Positions 6,033 through 14,069 of a DNA stretch of 14,179 nucleotides are shown in pieces (positions within the stretch are counted from its first letter, which is position 1; each line of letters opens with the position of its first letter). This DNA comes from CAZHTS01 sp964535315 (GTDB taxonomy: Bacteria > Chloroflexota > Anaerolineae > Anaerolineales > Anaerolineaceae), in the NCBI GenBank assembly GCA_964535315.1, contig CAZHTS010000109.1, forward strand, positions 1 to 14,179, read 5' to 3'. A program made the position numbers and the translations under genes. The notes under the pieces were generated by a model. The model was given only the letters and a program-made list of their open reading frames with translations. It searched no databases and was not told where the DNA came from.

Positions 6033-6967
6033 ACGAGATTCCTTCTTCAGAGATCACCCCCGAGCATGTATACCTGAGCCGGCGCCAATTTCTGACCCGC
6101 GGCGGTCTGCTGGTTGCCGGGGCGGCGCTGCTGGCAGCCTGCGGCGGCCGCACGCCGCAGAGCGCAACTGGCGGCCCAACCCCGGCCGCCGCCGGGCAAA
6201 ACGATGAGTTGGGCGACCCGCTGACGTCTTACCCGTACGTTACCGGCTACAACAACTTTTACGAATTCAGCTTCGAAAAAGAGACCGTGGCCTCGCTCTC
6301 GCAAGGCCTGGTCACCTCACCCTGGCAGGTGCAGGTGGGTGGGCTGGTGCGCAACCCCAAGACTTACGACGTTGACGACCTGCGCAAACGCTTCGGCCAG
6401 CAGGAGCGCATCTACCGCCTGCGCTGCGTGGAAGCCTGGTCGATGGTCATCCCCTGGCTGGGCTTTCCGCTCAAAGAACTGCTGGCCGAGGTCGAGCCGC
6501 AATCCGAGGCGCGCTACGTACGCTTCGAAAGCCTGTACGATCCGCAGCAGATGCCCGGGCAAAAAAGCGACTGGTACCGCTGGCCGTACGTCGAAGGGCT
6601 GCGCATGGATGAGGCGCTCAACGACCTGACCCTGCTGGCCAGCGGGTTGTACGGCAAAGACCTGCTGCCTCAGAACGGCGCGCCGCTGCGCCTGGTGGCG
6701 CCGTGGAAATACGGCTTCAAGAGCATCAAATCGATCGTCAAGATCGACCTGGTGGCCGAAATGCCCACCTCGCTGTGGATGGCGGCCGCCCCGAACGAGT
6801 ATGGTTTCTACGCCAACGTCAACCCGGACGTTTCGCACCCGCGCTGGTCGCAGGCCAGCGAACGGCGCATTGGCGTAAACGGCCGCCGCCCGACGCTCAA
6901 GTTCAACGGCTACGAGCAGCAGGTGAGCGGGTTGTACACCGGTATGGACTTACAGGCCAATTACTGA
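6029..6967 (+). CDS. msrP: MsrP, molybdopterin protein-methionine-sulfoxide reductase
   Basis: The start is the ATG inside ATGA at 6029, with ACGGAG (6015-6020) eight bases upstream; a longer in-frame opening from 5816 lies within the exonuclease gene and is rejected. The 312-residue protein carries a Tat signal, SRRQFL (17-22), then a hydrophobic stretch ending in LLAAC, so Cys38 may be lipidated. The mature part contains YNNFYEF (74-80) and RLRCVEAWSMV (130-140), where Cys133 is the expected molybdenum ligand. MsrP reduces oxidised methionines in exported proteins using electrons from MsrQ (established for E. coli YedYZ). A typical ending follows, with WKYGFKSIKSI and NVNP before SERRIG. 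msrQ starts one base after the stop. Membrane anchoring through Cys38 is an inference and would differ from the soluble E. coli enzyme. Confidence 0.95.
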   Translation: MNEIPSSEITPEHVYLSRRQFLTRGGLLVAGAALLAACGGRTPQSATGGPTPAAAGQNDELGDPLTSYPYVTGYNNFYEFSFEKETVASLSQGLVTSPWQVQVGGLVRNPKTYDVDDLRKRFGQQERIYRLRCVEAWSMVIPWLGFPLKELLAEVEPQSEARYVRFESLYDPQQMPGQKSDWYRWPYVEGLRMDEALNDLTLLASGLYGKDLLPQNGAPLRLVAPWKYGFKSIKSIVKIDLVAEMPTSLWMAAAPNEYGFYANVNPDVSHPRWSQASERRIGVNGRRPTLKFNGYEQQVSGLYTGMDLQANY

Positions 6968-6968
6968 T

Positions 6969-7616
6969 ATGCCGCGCTTGAACCGCTTCCAGGCGCTCGT
7001 GCACCTGCTCTCGCTCTATCCGCTCTTGCGCCTGGCATGGGACGCCTGGCAGGGCAACCTGACCGCCAACCCCATCCAGGCGGCCACCCAGCGCAGCGGA
7101 CAGGCTGCCATCCTGTGGCTGTTGTTCTCGCTGGCCTGCACCCCGTTGAGTACGTTGGGCTTTAGCCCGGCGGCGCAGGTGCGCCGGGCGCTGGGGTTGT
7201 ATGCCTTCTTCTATGCCTGCCTGCATTTCTTCATCTTCGCCGTGTTAGATTACGCTCTGGACGTGCGCCTGTTGTGGCTGGATCTGGCCGACAAGCGCTA
7301 CATCCTGGTCGGGCTGGCCGGGCTGCTCGGTCTGCTGCCGCTGGCGTTAACCTCGACCCGCGCCTGGATGAAACGCCTGGGGCCGCGCTGGAAGAAACTG
7401 CACCGCCTGGCCTACCTGTGCGGTCTGCTGGCGGTGATCCATTATCTGTGGGTGGTCAAGAGCGACATCCGCCAGCCGCTGTTATACGGCGCCGTCTTGC
7501 TCGTGCTCCTGGCGCTGCGCCTGCCGCCGCTGCGCGTCCGTCTCGCCGCCTTGCGCCCACCCTGGCTGCAAGCGTTCAACCGCTTTCTCACCCGCCCGGC
7601 CGGCAAAGCATCCTGA
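6969..7616 (+). CDS. msrQ: MsrQ, haem-binding membrane subunit of the MsrPQ system
   Basis: The 215-residue protein has about six hydrophobic helices and belongs to the ferric-reductase-like transmembrane family. Conserved histidines that should bind haem b are visible at His86 (YACLHFF), His145 (KKLHRLAYL) and His158 (AVIHYLW). The segment NPIQAATQRSG near residues 34-44, FSLACTPL and the loop around RRALGLYAFFYA match YedZ/MsrQ. It passes electrons, in E. coli from quinol or a flavin reductase, to MsrP outside the membrane. The ATG is one base after the msrP stop, as expected for an obligate pair. The C-terminal 30 or so residues are basic and cytoplasmic by the positive-inside rule. After it comes a 72-bp gap before the DUF362 gene. 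Confidence 0.93.
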   Translation: MPRLNRFQALVHLLSLYPLLRLAWDAWQGNLTANPIQAATQRSGQAAILWLLFSLACTPLSTLGFSPAAQVRRALGLYAFFYACLHFFIFAVLDYALDVRLLWLDLADKRYILVGLAGLLGLLPLALTSTRAWMKRLGPRWKKLHRLAYLCGLLAVIHYLWVVKSDIRQPLLYGAVLLVLLALRLPPLRVRLAALRPPWLQAFNRFLTRPAGKAS

Positions 7617-7688
7617 AGCGGCCTGCTGCTCCATTACACCTCCCTTCGCCGCCCAACCCCGTCCGTGTTCACTATAAGGAGATAGATC

Positions 7689-8690
7689 ATGAAAAAAGTG
7701 ATATCGCGTCGTGAAGCGCTGCGCTGGATGGCATTGACAGCCGCCGCCACCCTCGTCGCCTGTAGCACCAAAGACCGCCCCGCTACCCAGACCCCCAACC
7801 CCACGGCAACCCGCCCACCGGCCGGCGGGCAGACGGGAAATCAGGCCGCCCCCACCTCGCAGCCGTCCGAACCGGCTTCAGATCAGGCCTACCTGTCCGT
7901 GGCGCGTGGCGGCGACCCGGCAGCCATCACCGAAACCGCACTGCGGGCGTTGGGCGGGATCGAACGCTTTGTCAAGAACGGCTACGATGTGATCATCAAA
8001 CCCAACATTTGTACGGATTACTATCCTTTCGAATACGGCGCGACGACCAACCCCATCGTCGTGGCCACCCTGGTGCGTCTGGCCCTGAGGGCCGGCGCCA
8101 AACGCGTCCGGGTGATGGATTCGCCCTTTGGCGGAACGGCCGAAAGCGCCTACGCCAAGAGCGGGATTGCCGACGCGGTGCAGGCTGCGGGCGGAGAAAT
8201 GGAATTGATGAACCCCAACAAGTTCCGCATGACCCCCATCCCCGAAGGAAAATCCATCACCGAATGGGAAATCTACCAGGACGTGCTGAACTGTGACCTG
8301 TTGATCGACGTGCCGACGGCCAAAGATCATGGGCTGGCAAAAATCACGGTCGGCAGCAAGAACCTGCTGGGGGTCATCCTGCGGCGTTCCGCCATTCACG
8401 CCGGCATGGCCGAACGCATCCCGGATCTGGTCAGCATCGTCCGGCCCGGCCTGACGGTGGTCGACGCCGTGCGCACGTTGATGCGTCATGGCCCAACGGG
8501 CGGAAACCTGGATGACGTCAAAATCAACAACACCGTCATTGCCAGCCACGATATCGTGGCGGCCGACTCATACGCCGCCGGGCTGTTTGAACTGACCGGC
8601 GCCGACATCCCCTATATTGCCGCCGCGGCGCAGCGTGGGCTGGGCAAGATGGACTTGAACGGCCTGAAGATCGCAGAAGTCAGCCTGTAG
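7689..8690 (+). CDS. DUF362 family protein, Tat-exported lipoprotein
   Basis: The start at ATG 7689 is firm: AAGGAG (7676-7681) stands seven bases upstream. The 333-residue product begins with a twin-arginine signal, ISRREALRW (5-13), and a lipobox ending in LVAC (Cys25). A Pro/Thr-rich linker of about 40 residues follows. The DUF362 domain fills about 67-333, with VIIKPNIC (101-108), a conserved region around MDSPFGGT (143-150), DVPTAKDHGLAKIT and GSKNLLGV. The biochemical role of DUF362 is not established; members are often fused or adjacent to 4Fe-4S ferredoxin domains, which suggests redox work. Here the partner is the polyferredoxin gene, starting one base after the stop. The strong ribosome site after a 72-bp gap suggests high expression or a separate start of transcription. 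Confidence 0.9.
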   Translation: MKKVISRREALRWMALTAAATLVACSTKDRPATQTPNPTATRPPAGGQTGNQAAPTSQPSEPASDQAYLSVARGGDPAAITETALRALGGIERFVKNGYDVIIKPNICTDYYPFEYGATTNPIVVATLVRLALRAGAKRVRVMDSPFGGTAESAYAKSGIADAVQAAGGEMELMNPNKFRMTPIPEGKSITEWEIYQDVLNCDLLIDVPTAKDHGLAKITVGSKNLLGVILRRSAIHAGMAERIPDLVSIVRPGLTVVDAVRTLMRHGPTGGNLDDVKINNTVIASHDIVAADSYAAGLFELTGADIPYIAAAAQRGLGKMDLNGLKIAEVSL

Positions 8691-8691
8691 G

Positions 8692-10284
8692 ATGAAAACT
8701 TTGTCCGCCAGACACATCCGCTGGATACGGCGCACGGTTCAAATCCTGGCGCTGTTATTCTTTCTCTATTTGTTTGTTTTCGCCACCTTCATGAACCCCC
8801 GGCCCGGGTTGGCGGAAATCTTTTACCGCTTCGATCCCCTGGTCGCATTGACCGCCATGCTCGCCGGACGGGTCGTGCTGACCGGGCTGGCATTGTCAGG
8901 GATCACCCTGGTCGTCACGCTCTTGTTCGGGCGGGTATGGTGTGGCTGGATTTGCCCGCTGGGCACCACCCTCGACATCCTGAAACCCCGGCGGCGTTCC
9001 CCCAAAGACACGCCCAGGCCGCCCGGCGAGAAATGGCGGAGAATCAAATATCTGTTGTTGCTCTTCCTGTTGGCGGCTGCCCTGTTTGGCAATCAGAGCC
9101 TGCTTTTTCTCGACCCCATCACCATCCTGACCCGCACGATGTCCAACGCCATCTGGCCTGCGCTGAGCGCCGGCGTGTACGCCGTGGAAAATTTTCTGTA
9201 CCAGTTCGACGCCCTGTGGGGAACGCTGGACGCCATCCATCAGGCGGTCCTCTACCCCCTCTTTCGAGACCTGCGCCCTGTCTATCCCCTGGCGGTGCCG
9301 CTGTTTTTATTCTTTGCGGGCATCGTGGCGCTGAACTGGTGGGCCGAGCGTTTCTGGTGCCGTTATCTCTGTCCACTGGGCGGTCTGCTGGGACTGCTCT
9401 CGCGCTTTGCCTTCTTCCGCCGCGTGGTTAACCAGGAGTGCACCGCCTGTGCGGCATGCAGCCGCCGCTGTCCAACCGGCACAATCGATCCGGCCCGCGA
9501 TTTTGCCAGCGACCCGGCAGAATGCACCCTTTGTTATCGCTGCGCCGCATCCTGCCCAAAAGGCAGCGCCGCCTTTCGATGGCAGCTGCCACACTGGCAG
9601 CCCGCAGCCGGCCAGCCCTACGATCCATCACGCCGGGAGGCATTGAAAACACTGGGCCTGGCCGCCGCCTGGGTGGCGTTGGCGCAAGTCGAACCGGTTG
9701 AAAAACGGCCTCCCGCCGACCTGATCCGCCCGCCGGGGGCCAACCGGGTCGATTTCGAAGGGCTGTGTATTCGCTGCAACGAGTGCGTGCGGGTCTGCCC
9801 GACCCAGGGTCTCCAGGCCAGTTTCTTAGAGGGCGGCTGGCGCAACGTGCTCACCCCCTGTCTGGATGCCCGCATTGGCTATTGCAGTTACAATTGTGCG
9901 GCCTGCGGCCAGGTTTGCCCCACCGGCGCCATTCCACTCCTGTCATTGGAGGAAAAACGCCGCACCCCAATTGGCCTCGCCCGTGTCGACCGCACCCGCT
10001 GCCTGCCCTGGGCCTACAATATTGATTGCATCGTTTGCGAAGAAGCCTGCCCAATCGCCGATAAGGCCATCAGACTGGAAGTCGTCGAGGTGGTGAACGG
10101 CCAGGGAAATATGGTCGCCATCCAACGCCCGTACGTGGTGAAGGAAATGTGCATCGGCTGCGGCATGTGTGAATTCCAGTGCCCGATGGGCGGGAGCGCC
10201 GCCATCCACGTGTTCACCTATACCGAAGCCGGCGGGTACTTCGGCGGTTCAAGTGCGGCGACCTCCGCACAACAAGGCGCGTGA
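8692..10284 (+). CDS. NapH-NapG/MauM-like polyferredoxin fusion with internal twin-arginine segment
   Basis: This 530-residue membrane iron-sulfur protein has two halves. The N-terminal half is NapH-like: about four to five hydrophobic helices (roughly 16-34, 57-80, 119-140, 196-217) with the two signature CxxxCP loops, CGWICP (84-89) and CRYLCP (223-228). Two 4Fe-4S motifs follow, at 250-261 (CTACAACSRRCP) and 278-289. Residues 313-335 read SRREALKTLGLAAAWVALAQ, resembling the Tat signal that begins free-standing NapG/MauM proteins. The C-terminal half carries further cluster motifs at 359-370, 398-410, 446-454 and 487-498. NapH and NapG relatives draw electrons from quinol and pass them to exported reductases (family knowledge). 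The gene starts one base after the DUF362 stop, so the two proteins probably work together. Its electron acceptor is unknown. Confidence 0.9.
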   Translation: MKTLSARHIRWIRRTVQILALLFFLYLFVFATFMNPRPGLAEIFYRFDPLVALTAMLAGRVVLTGLALSGITLVVTLLFGRVWCGWICPLGTTLDILKPRRRSPKDTPRPPGEKWRRIKYLLLLFLLAAALFGNQSLLFLDPITILTRTMSNAIWPALSAGVYAVENFLYQFDALWGTLDAIHQAVLYPLFRDLRPVYPLAVPLFLFFAGIVALNWWAERFWCRYLCPLGGLLGLLSRFAFFRRVVNQECTACAACSRRCPTGTIDPARDFASDPAECTLCYRCAASCPKGSAAFRWQLPHWQPAAGQPYDPSRREALKTLGLAAAWVALAQVEPVEKRPPADLIRPPGANRVDFEGLCIRCNECVRVCPTQGLQASFLEGGWRNVLTPCLDARIGYCSYNCAACGQVCPTGAIPLLSLEEKRRTPIGLARVDRTRCLPWAYNIDCIVCEEACPIADKAIRLEVVEVVNGQGNMVAIQRPYVVKEMCIGCGMCEFQCPMGGSAAIHVFTYTEAGGYFGGSSAATSAQQGA

Positions 10285-10312
10285 CCATTGTCGGAATAGA
10301 AAGGAGCTCTGT

Positions 10313-11470
10313 ATGATGGAAAATAAAAACACCTCCTGGCTTCACACCCATACCGTTCTACGAAAGGCGAGGCGCGTCATGTTAATTATCACTTCTATCC
10401 TGTTGGCCTGCATCCTCATCCTGTTGGGCGTGCTGCTGGCCTGGAGCCCGGGAAAACCCGCGCCCATCGTCGGCGAAGACGGAAAACCGCTGGCGGGCAG
10501 CCTTTCGGAAAAGATCCACGTCAACATCAACGGCGTGGAACAGGGAATGTTTATCCGCAGCAAAGACCCAACAAAGCCGGTGCTGCTCTACCTGCACGGC
10601 GGACCGGCCATGCCCACCTATTTCCTCAACCAGACCTACCCGACGGGGCTCGAAGAAGACTTCACCGTGTGCTGGTGGGAACAGCGCGGCGCCGGGCTGT
10701 CCTTCAGCGCCGACATCCCGCCGGAAACCATGACGGTGGAGCAAATGATCTCCGACACCCTGGCGGTGACAGATTACCTGCGCACCCGCTTCGGCAAAGA
10801 AAAAATCTACCTGATGGGGCATTCGTGGGGCAGTTTTATTGGCATCCAGGCTGCGGCGCGGGCCCCACAACTGTATTACGCCTACATCGGCGTGGCGCAG
10901 TTAACCAATCAACTCAAATCCGAGAACCTGGCCTACGAATACATGTTGAAGCAGTCTAAAGAGACCGGCAACACGGAGCTGGTGCAAAAACTCGAAGCCG
11001 CGCCCCCCACCCTGACCGCCCCACTGCCAGACGCCTACATGGCGCTCCGTGACGAAGCCATGCACACACTCGGCGTCGGCACCACCCACGACATGCGGTC
11101 GGTCATCAGCGGCGTTTTTCTGGCCGTGTGGCAGAACCCTGAATACACCCTGGGTGAAAAAGTGAACATCTGGCGCGGCAAATGGTCTCCCGCTTCCAAA
11201 GCCCTGTGGAACCAGATGCTGGCCACCGATATCAGCGCCAGAATACCGCAGCTTGAGATCCCCGTTTACTTCCTGCACGGCCAATACGATTACACCGTTG
11301 CTTACCCTGAAACGAAATCCTATTTCGAACAACTCCGGGCGCCGCGAAAAGGGTTCTACACGTTTGCACACTCCGCCCACAGCCCCATCTTTGAAGAGGC
11401 CGAAAAAACGCGGCTCATTCTGCGCCAGGACGTGCTGGCAGGGACGAACACGCTCGCCGACGTAAGGTGA
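10313..11470 (+). CDS. Membrane-anchored alpha/beta hydrolase (proline iminopeptidase-like, S33 group)
   Basis: ATG 10313 (or the adjacent ATG 10316) follows AAGGAG (10301-10306). A longer in-frame opening from 10169 runs back into the polyferredoxin gene and is rejected. The 385-residue protein has a basic N-terminus (Arg18, Arg20-21) and one membrane helix (about 23-43), so the catalytic domain should lie outside the cell. The hydrolase signatures are LYLHGGP (93-98) for the oxyanion region, WWEQRGAG (121-128), the nucleophile elbow MGHSWGS with Ser171, Asp326 in HGQYD, and His356 in SAHSP. This layout is typical of proline iminopeptidase-like S33 enzymes, but the substrate could be a peptide, ester or lactone. 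It is last in the block, 28 bases after the polyferredoxin stop, and ends just before a strong hairpin. Confidence 0.88.
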   Translation: MMENKNTSWLHTHTVLRKARRVMLIITSILLACILILLGVLLAWSPGKPAPIVGEDGKPLAGSLSEKIHVNINGVEQGMFIRSKDPTKPVLLYLHGGPAMPTYFLNQTYPTGLEEDFTVCWWEQRGAGLSFSADIPPETMTVEQMISDTLAVTDYLRTRFGKEKIYLMGHSWGSFIGIQAAARAPQLYYAYIGVAQLTNQLKSENLAYEYMLKQSKETGNTELVQKLEAAPPTLTAPLPDAYMALRDEAMHTLGVGTTHDMRSVISGVFLAVWQNPEYTLGEKVNIWRGKWSPASKALWNQMLATDISARIPQLEIPVYFLHGQYDYTVAYPETKSYFEQLRAPRKGFYTFAHSAHSPIFEEAEKTRLILRQDVLAGTNTLADVR

Positions 11471-11477
11471 TGTGAAA

Positions 11478-11504
11478 GCTGGCAGTCGAGGCATGACTGC
11501 CAGC
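11478..11504. terminator. Hairpin terminator between convergent genes
   Basis: A perfect 10-bp stem, GCTGGCAGTC with GACTGCCAGC, encloses a 7-base loop, 8 bases after the hydrolase stop and 24 bases beyond the protease stop. On the minus strand it is followed by TTTCACA, a weak T run; on the plus strand by GC-rich sequence. It probably ends the protease mRNA and at least stabilises the 3' end of the plus-strand block. Confidence 0.7.
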
Positions 11505-11527
11505 GGGCGGCGCAAAACGAGAAAACA

Positions 11528-14029
11528 TCAACGAAAGATGGGCGTCCAGAAAGCATATCGATGCGTCTGGGCGGTCAATTCATTTTCGGCCAGCGGCGTG
11601 GGCGAGCCATAAGCGTTAAATGGCAAGGTGCGATAGTGATATAGGGTGTCGGGAGTTAACCCTTGATCGAGGAAGCAGGTCGCGTTCGCACCCGTAGAAC
11701 CCGCCAGCGACCAATCGACGCCGTCAAGCGAGCGATACACGTTGAAACCGGTTTCGTCCTCGATGTCGTTCCAACAAATCCGGATACCGGTTCGCCCAAC
11801 GCGAGAAGCCATTAATGGAGCAATGCTCATCTGCGGCGGGGCGCAAGACCCGGTCAGGGCGGTGCCGGCGCCGACATCATCAACCAGGCTGTAACCCGAG
11901 TCATACACCGGCGCAGCCGAATCGTAGGCCTGCAAGCGATAATAATAACGTGTGCCACACGCCAACCCCTGGTCGGCAAAACTGACGGTTCCCGCTGCCA
12001 GGCTGGCAACCGGCGTCCAGACGGCCTTGTCCAACGAACGCTCCAGGCGGAATCCGCTTTCATCCGGACTGGCGTCCGTCCAGGAAACGTTCAGCTTGCT
12101 TTGGCTGAGGGCGTGTGGAATGACGACCTTCACCTCACCGGGGCGGCACAACACCGTACGGGCACTGGCGGTATTGCTGGCGAACGAATCCCCCAAAGCA
12201 TTATAGGCGATGACGCGATAGTCAAACGTTCTGCTGCATCCACTTTCGCCAAGCACATCCTGATAATGCACGCTGTTGGCCGCCACTGTATCGCTCACCA
12301 CGCTCCACGCCTCGCTGGCGGTCTTCCGTTCCACACGGAAGCCGCCTTCGTCACTGCTGCGATCCGTCCAATCCAGATCGATCAAAATGGTGGGATCCAA
12401 AAACGAGAAGGCGGTCTGCAACCCGGCGGGGGCGTCGGGGGCGCACACAGATGAACTGACCGTGGCAATATTGCTGGGCGCCGAGTTTCCATTGGCGCTT
12501 AACGCCGTGACACGGTAATCGTAATCTGTCAGGCACACCACATTCTCGTCAGAATAACCGGTTACGTTGGGCTGTGTGGTAGAAAGCTGCTCCCACTGGT
12601 TGAGGCCGGCTGGGGAGCGTTCGATGAAAAAACCCGCTTCAAGGTCGCTGGCATCGTTCCAGGCAAGCCTGACTTCCTTGTAAACTGTGCCGCCGCTTGC
12701 CGTCAACCCTGGCGTAGGTGGCTCTGCGCCATTGCGGAAATTGGCCACCACGGTGCGGCTCTCATTGAACGTACGGTGATTATCGTCGTTAACCGTACCG
12801 ATGGGACCGCCTTTGTAAAGCAGGGTGGGATGAGAAAAATAGTTAATCTGGGTGCAATTATATCCACTTACCTCATCGCAGTGGTTTCCATAGGCCATAA
12901 TGGTATAAACGAGCGTATCCAGATTTTGGTAACCATACGAATATGGATAGAGACCGGGGCCGTGCCCAAGCTCGCGTTCGTGCGCGCCGCCCATGTTATG
13001 CCCCAGTTCGTGGGATAACATATTTGCCTCCAGACAAAAACTGTCAACGACATTGTAACCGTAGGGAGCAAAGGCCGCGCCGTTTGCATTGTGGCCTAAT
13101 ATGGCGCTGATGCCACAGTAGACATACTCTTTTCCTACGAGCAGAGTAACGAGATCGGCGTTGTAGGTATCGCGCAACACACCCACCTCATCCATGACGC
13201 CATCATTTAAAGTCCTGAGCTTTTTTAAGATGGCAGCGATATCCCCTTTGTCATCTTCCTTATAGTTGATTTGCTGCGCGTGCACCAGGCGAATCTGCTG
13301 GTTGATCTCACTGTTGCGGTATGCCTGATTGGCCAGCGCCACGGATTGATTAATGGCGGCCTGCGTAGCAGCCTCTCCGCCCAGCCTCGTGACCGTGTCG
13401 GGGGTATAGATGATCATAACATCGATCAACGACCCATCGTCGGCAACCGCGCCGCCTGCCTGAGCGTTGACCGCCACCTGCGCTTCGTCGTCTGGAGCGG
13501 GTGATGGAGGCGTTATCTCCAAATCGGGCGGATAACCACCGGCGTTGAGTTGGCGGATGCGATATGTCCCGCCAGGATCGTACTGCACCCGATAGATGGC
13601 GTCGTATAGATTGATGTGAGCCGAGATCACCCCATCCTGCACGGACAGGTAAACCTCACTTTGTGGCTCGCCCTCCAGGTGCCCGCTCAAAATGTAACCG
13701 CCAGTGATGCTTGGGGTAACGGCGGTGAATTGCGCCAGATAGCGAGCGTCCGAAAACAGTAAAAGCGTCAGACGGGTATCCTGCGTTTGCCCGGCAACCA
13801 GGGCCGCCCGCACCGCCTCTACTGCCGCTAGCTTGACGCCGGTGGTGCGCGCCCGCAACGTGGTCGCATCGACCTGCCCCTGAGCGGTCACTTCGTCGCC
13901 GTAGACATCCTCAAACAACTCAGGCGGGAAAGACGACTGCGCCTGCGCCCGCTCCTGTCCGCCGGGTAAGGCAAACCCCATTCCCAATATCAAAAAAATC
14001 AACAGTGAGACATGCATATATTTTTTCAT
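11528..14029 (-). CDS. Secreted metzincin metalloprotease with four FN3-like repeats
   Basis: The start is ATG 14029 (MKKYMHV), with AGGCGAG just upstream; an in-frame TTG at 14050 would add seven residues. The 833-residue product opens with a Sec signal peptide (about 1-31, ending near AQA). Residues about 85-165 resemble a reprolysin-type propeptide (LLFSDARYLAQF, HLEGEPQSEVYLSV). The catalytic domain, about 200-435, contains HELGHNMGGAHE (340-351), the zinc site HExxHxxGxxH with Glu341 as catalytic base, and the Met-turn TIMAYG with Met378. Four fibronectin-III-like repeats follow (about 437-530, 531-629, 630-730, 731-823), each with a W-x-D...E-x-GF...R core. It should be a zymogen that cleaves proteins outside the cell. 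No sorting or anchoring signal is seen at the C-terminus. Confidence 0.92.
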   Translation of the reverse strand: MKKYMHVSLLIFLILGMGFALPGGQERAQAQSSFPPELFEDVYGDEVTAQGQVDATTLRARTTGVKLAAVEAVRAALVAGQTQDTRLTLLLFSDARYLAQFTAVTPSITGGYILSGHLEGEPQSEVYLSVQDGVISAHINLYDAIYRVQYDPGGTYRIRQLNAGGYPPDLEITPPSPAPDDEAQVAVNAQAGGAVADDGSLIDVMIIYTPDTVTRLGGEAATQAAINQSVALANQAYRNSEINQQIRLVHAQQINYKEDDKGDIAAILKKLRTLNDGVMDEVGVLRDTYNADLVTLLVGKEYVYCGISAILGHNANGAAFAPYGYNVVDSFCLEANMLSHELGHNMGGAHERELGHGPGLYPYSYGYQNLDTLVYTIMAYGNHCDEVSGYNCTQINYFSHPTLLYKGGPIGTVNDDNHRTFNESRTVVANFRNGAEPPTPGLTASGGTVYKEVRLAWNDASDLEAGFFIERSPAGLNQWEQLSTTQPNVTGYSDENVVCLTDYDYRVTALSANGNSAPSNIATVSSSVCAPDAPAGLQTAFSFLDPTILIDLDWTDRSSDEGGFRVERKTASEAWSVVSDTVAANSVHYQDVLGESGCSRTFDYRVIAYNALGDSFASNTASARTVLCRPGEVKVVIPHALSQSKLNVSWTDASPDESGFRLERSLDKAVWTPVASLAAGTVSFADQGLACGTRYYYRLQAYDSAAPVYDSGYSLVDDVGAGTALTGSCAPPQMSIAPLMASRVGRTGIRICWNDIEDETGFNVYRSLDGVDWSLAGSTGANATCFLDQGLTPDTLYHYRTLPFNAYGSPTPLAENELTAQTHRYAFWTPIFR

Positions 14030-14063
14030 CGCTCGCCTATCGTAATGCAAAAAGGATTTATAA

Positions 14064-14069
14064 ATTATA
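14064..14069 (-). promoter_or_regulatory. Consensus -10 box upstream of the metalloprotease gene
   Basis: A perfect TATAAT on the minus strand lies 34 bases before ATG 14029, inside an AT-rich stretch (14051-14075). No matching -35 box is found at 16-18 bases; TTGAGA at 14090-14095 is 20 bases away. An activator may be needed. Confidence 0.5.

Noticed and set aside
7878..8549. 223-codon minus-strand frame opposite the DUF362 gene
   Set aside because: Antisense to a clear family member, no ribosome site or domain.
10169..10312. N-terminal extension of the alpha/beta hydrolase
   Set aside because: It overlaps the end of the polyferredoxin gene; ATG 10313 has AAGGAG at the correct distance.
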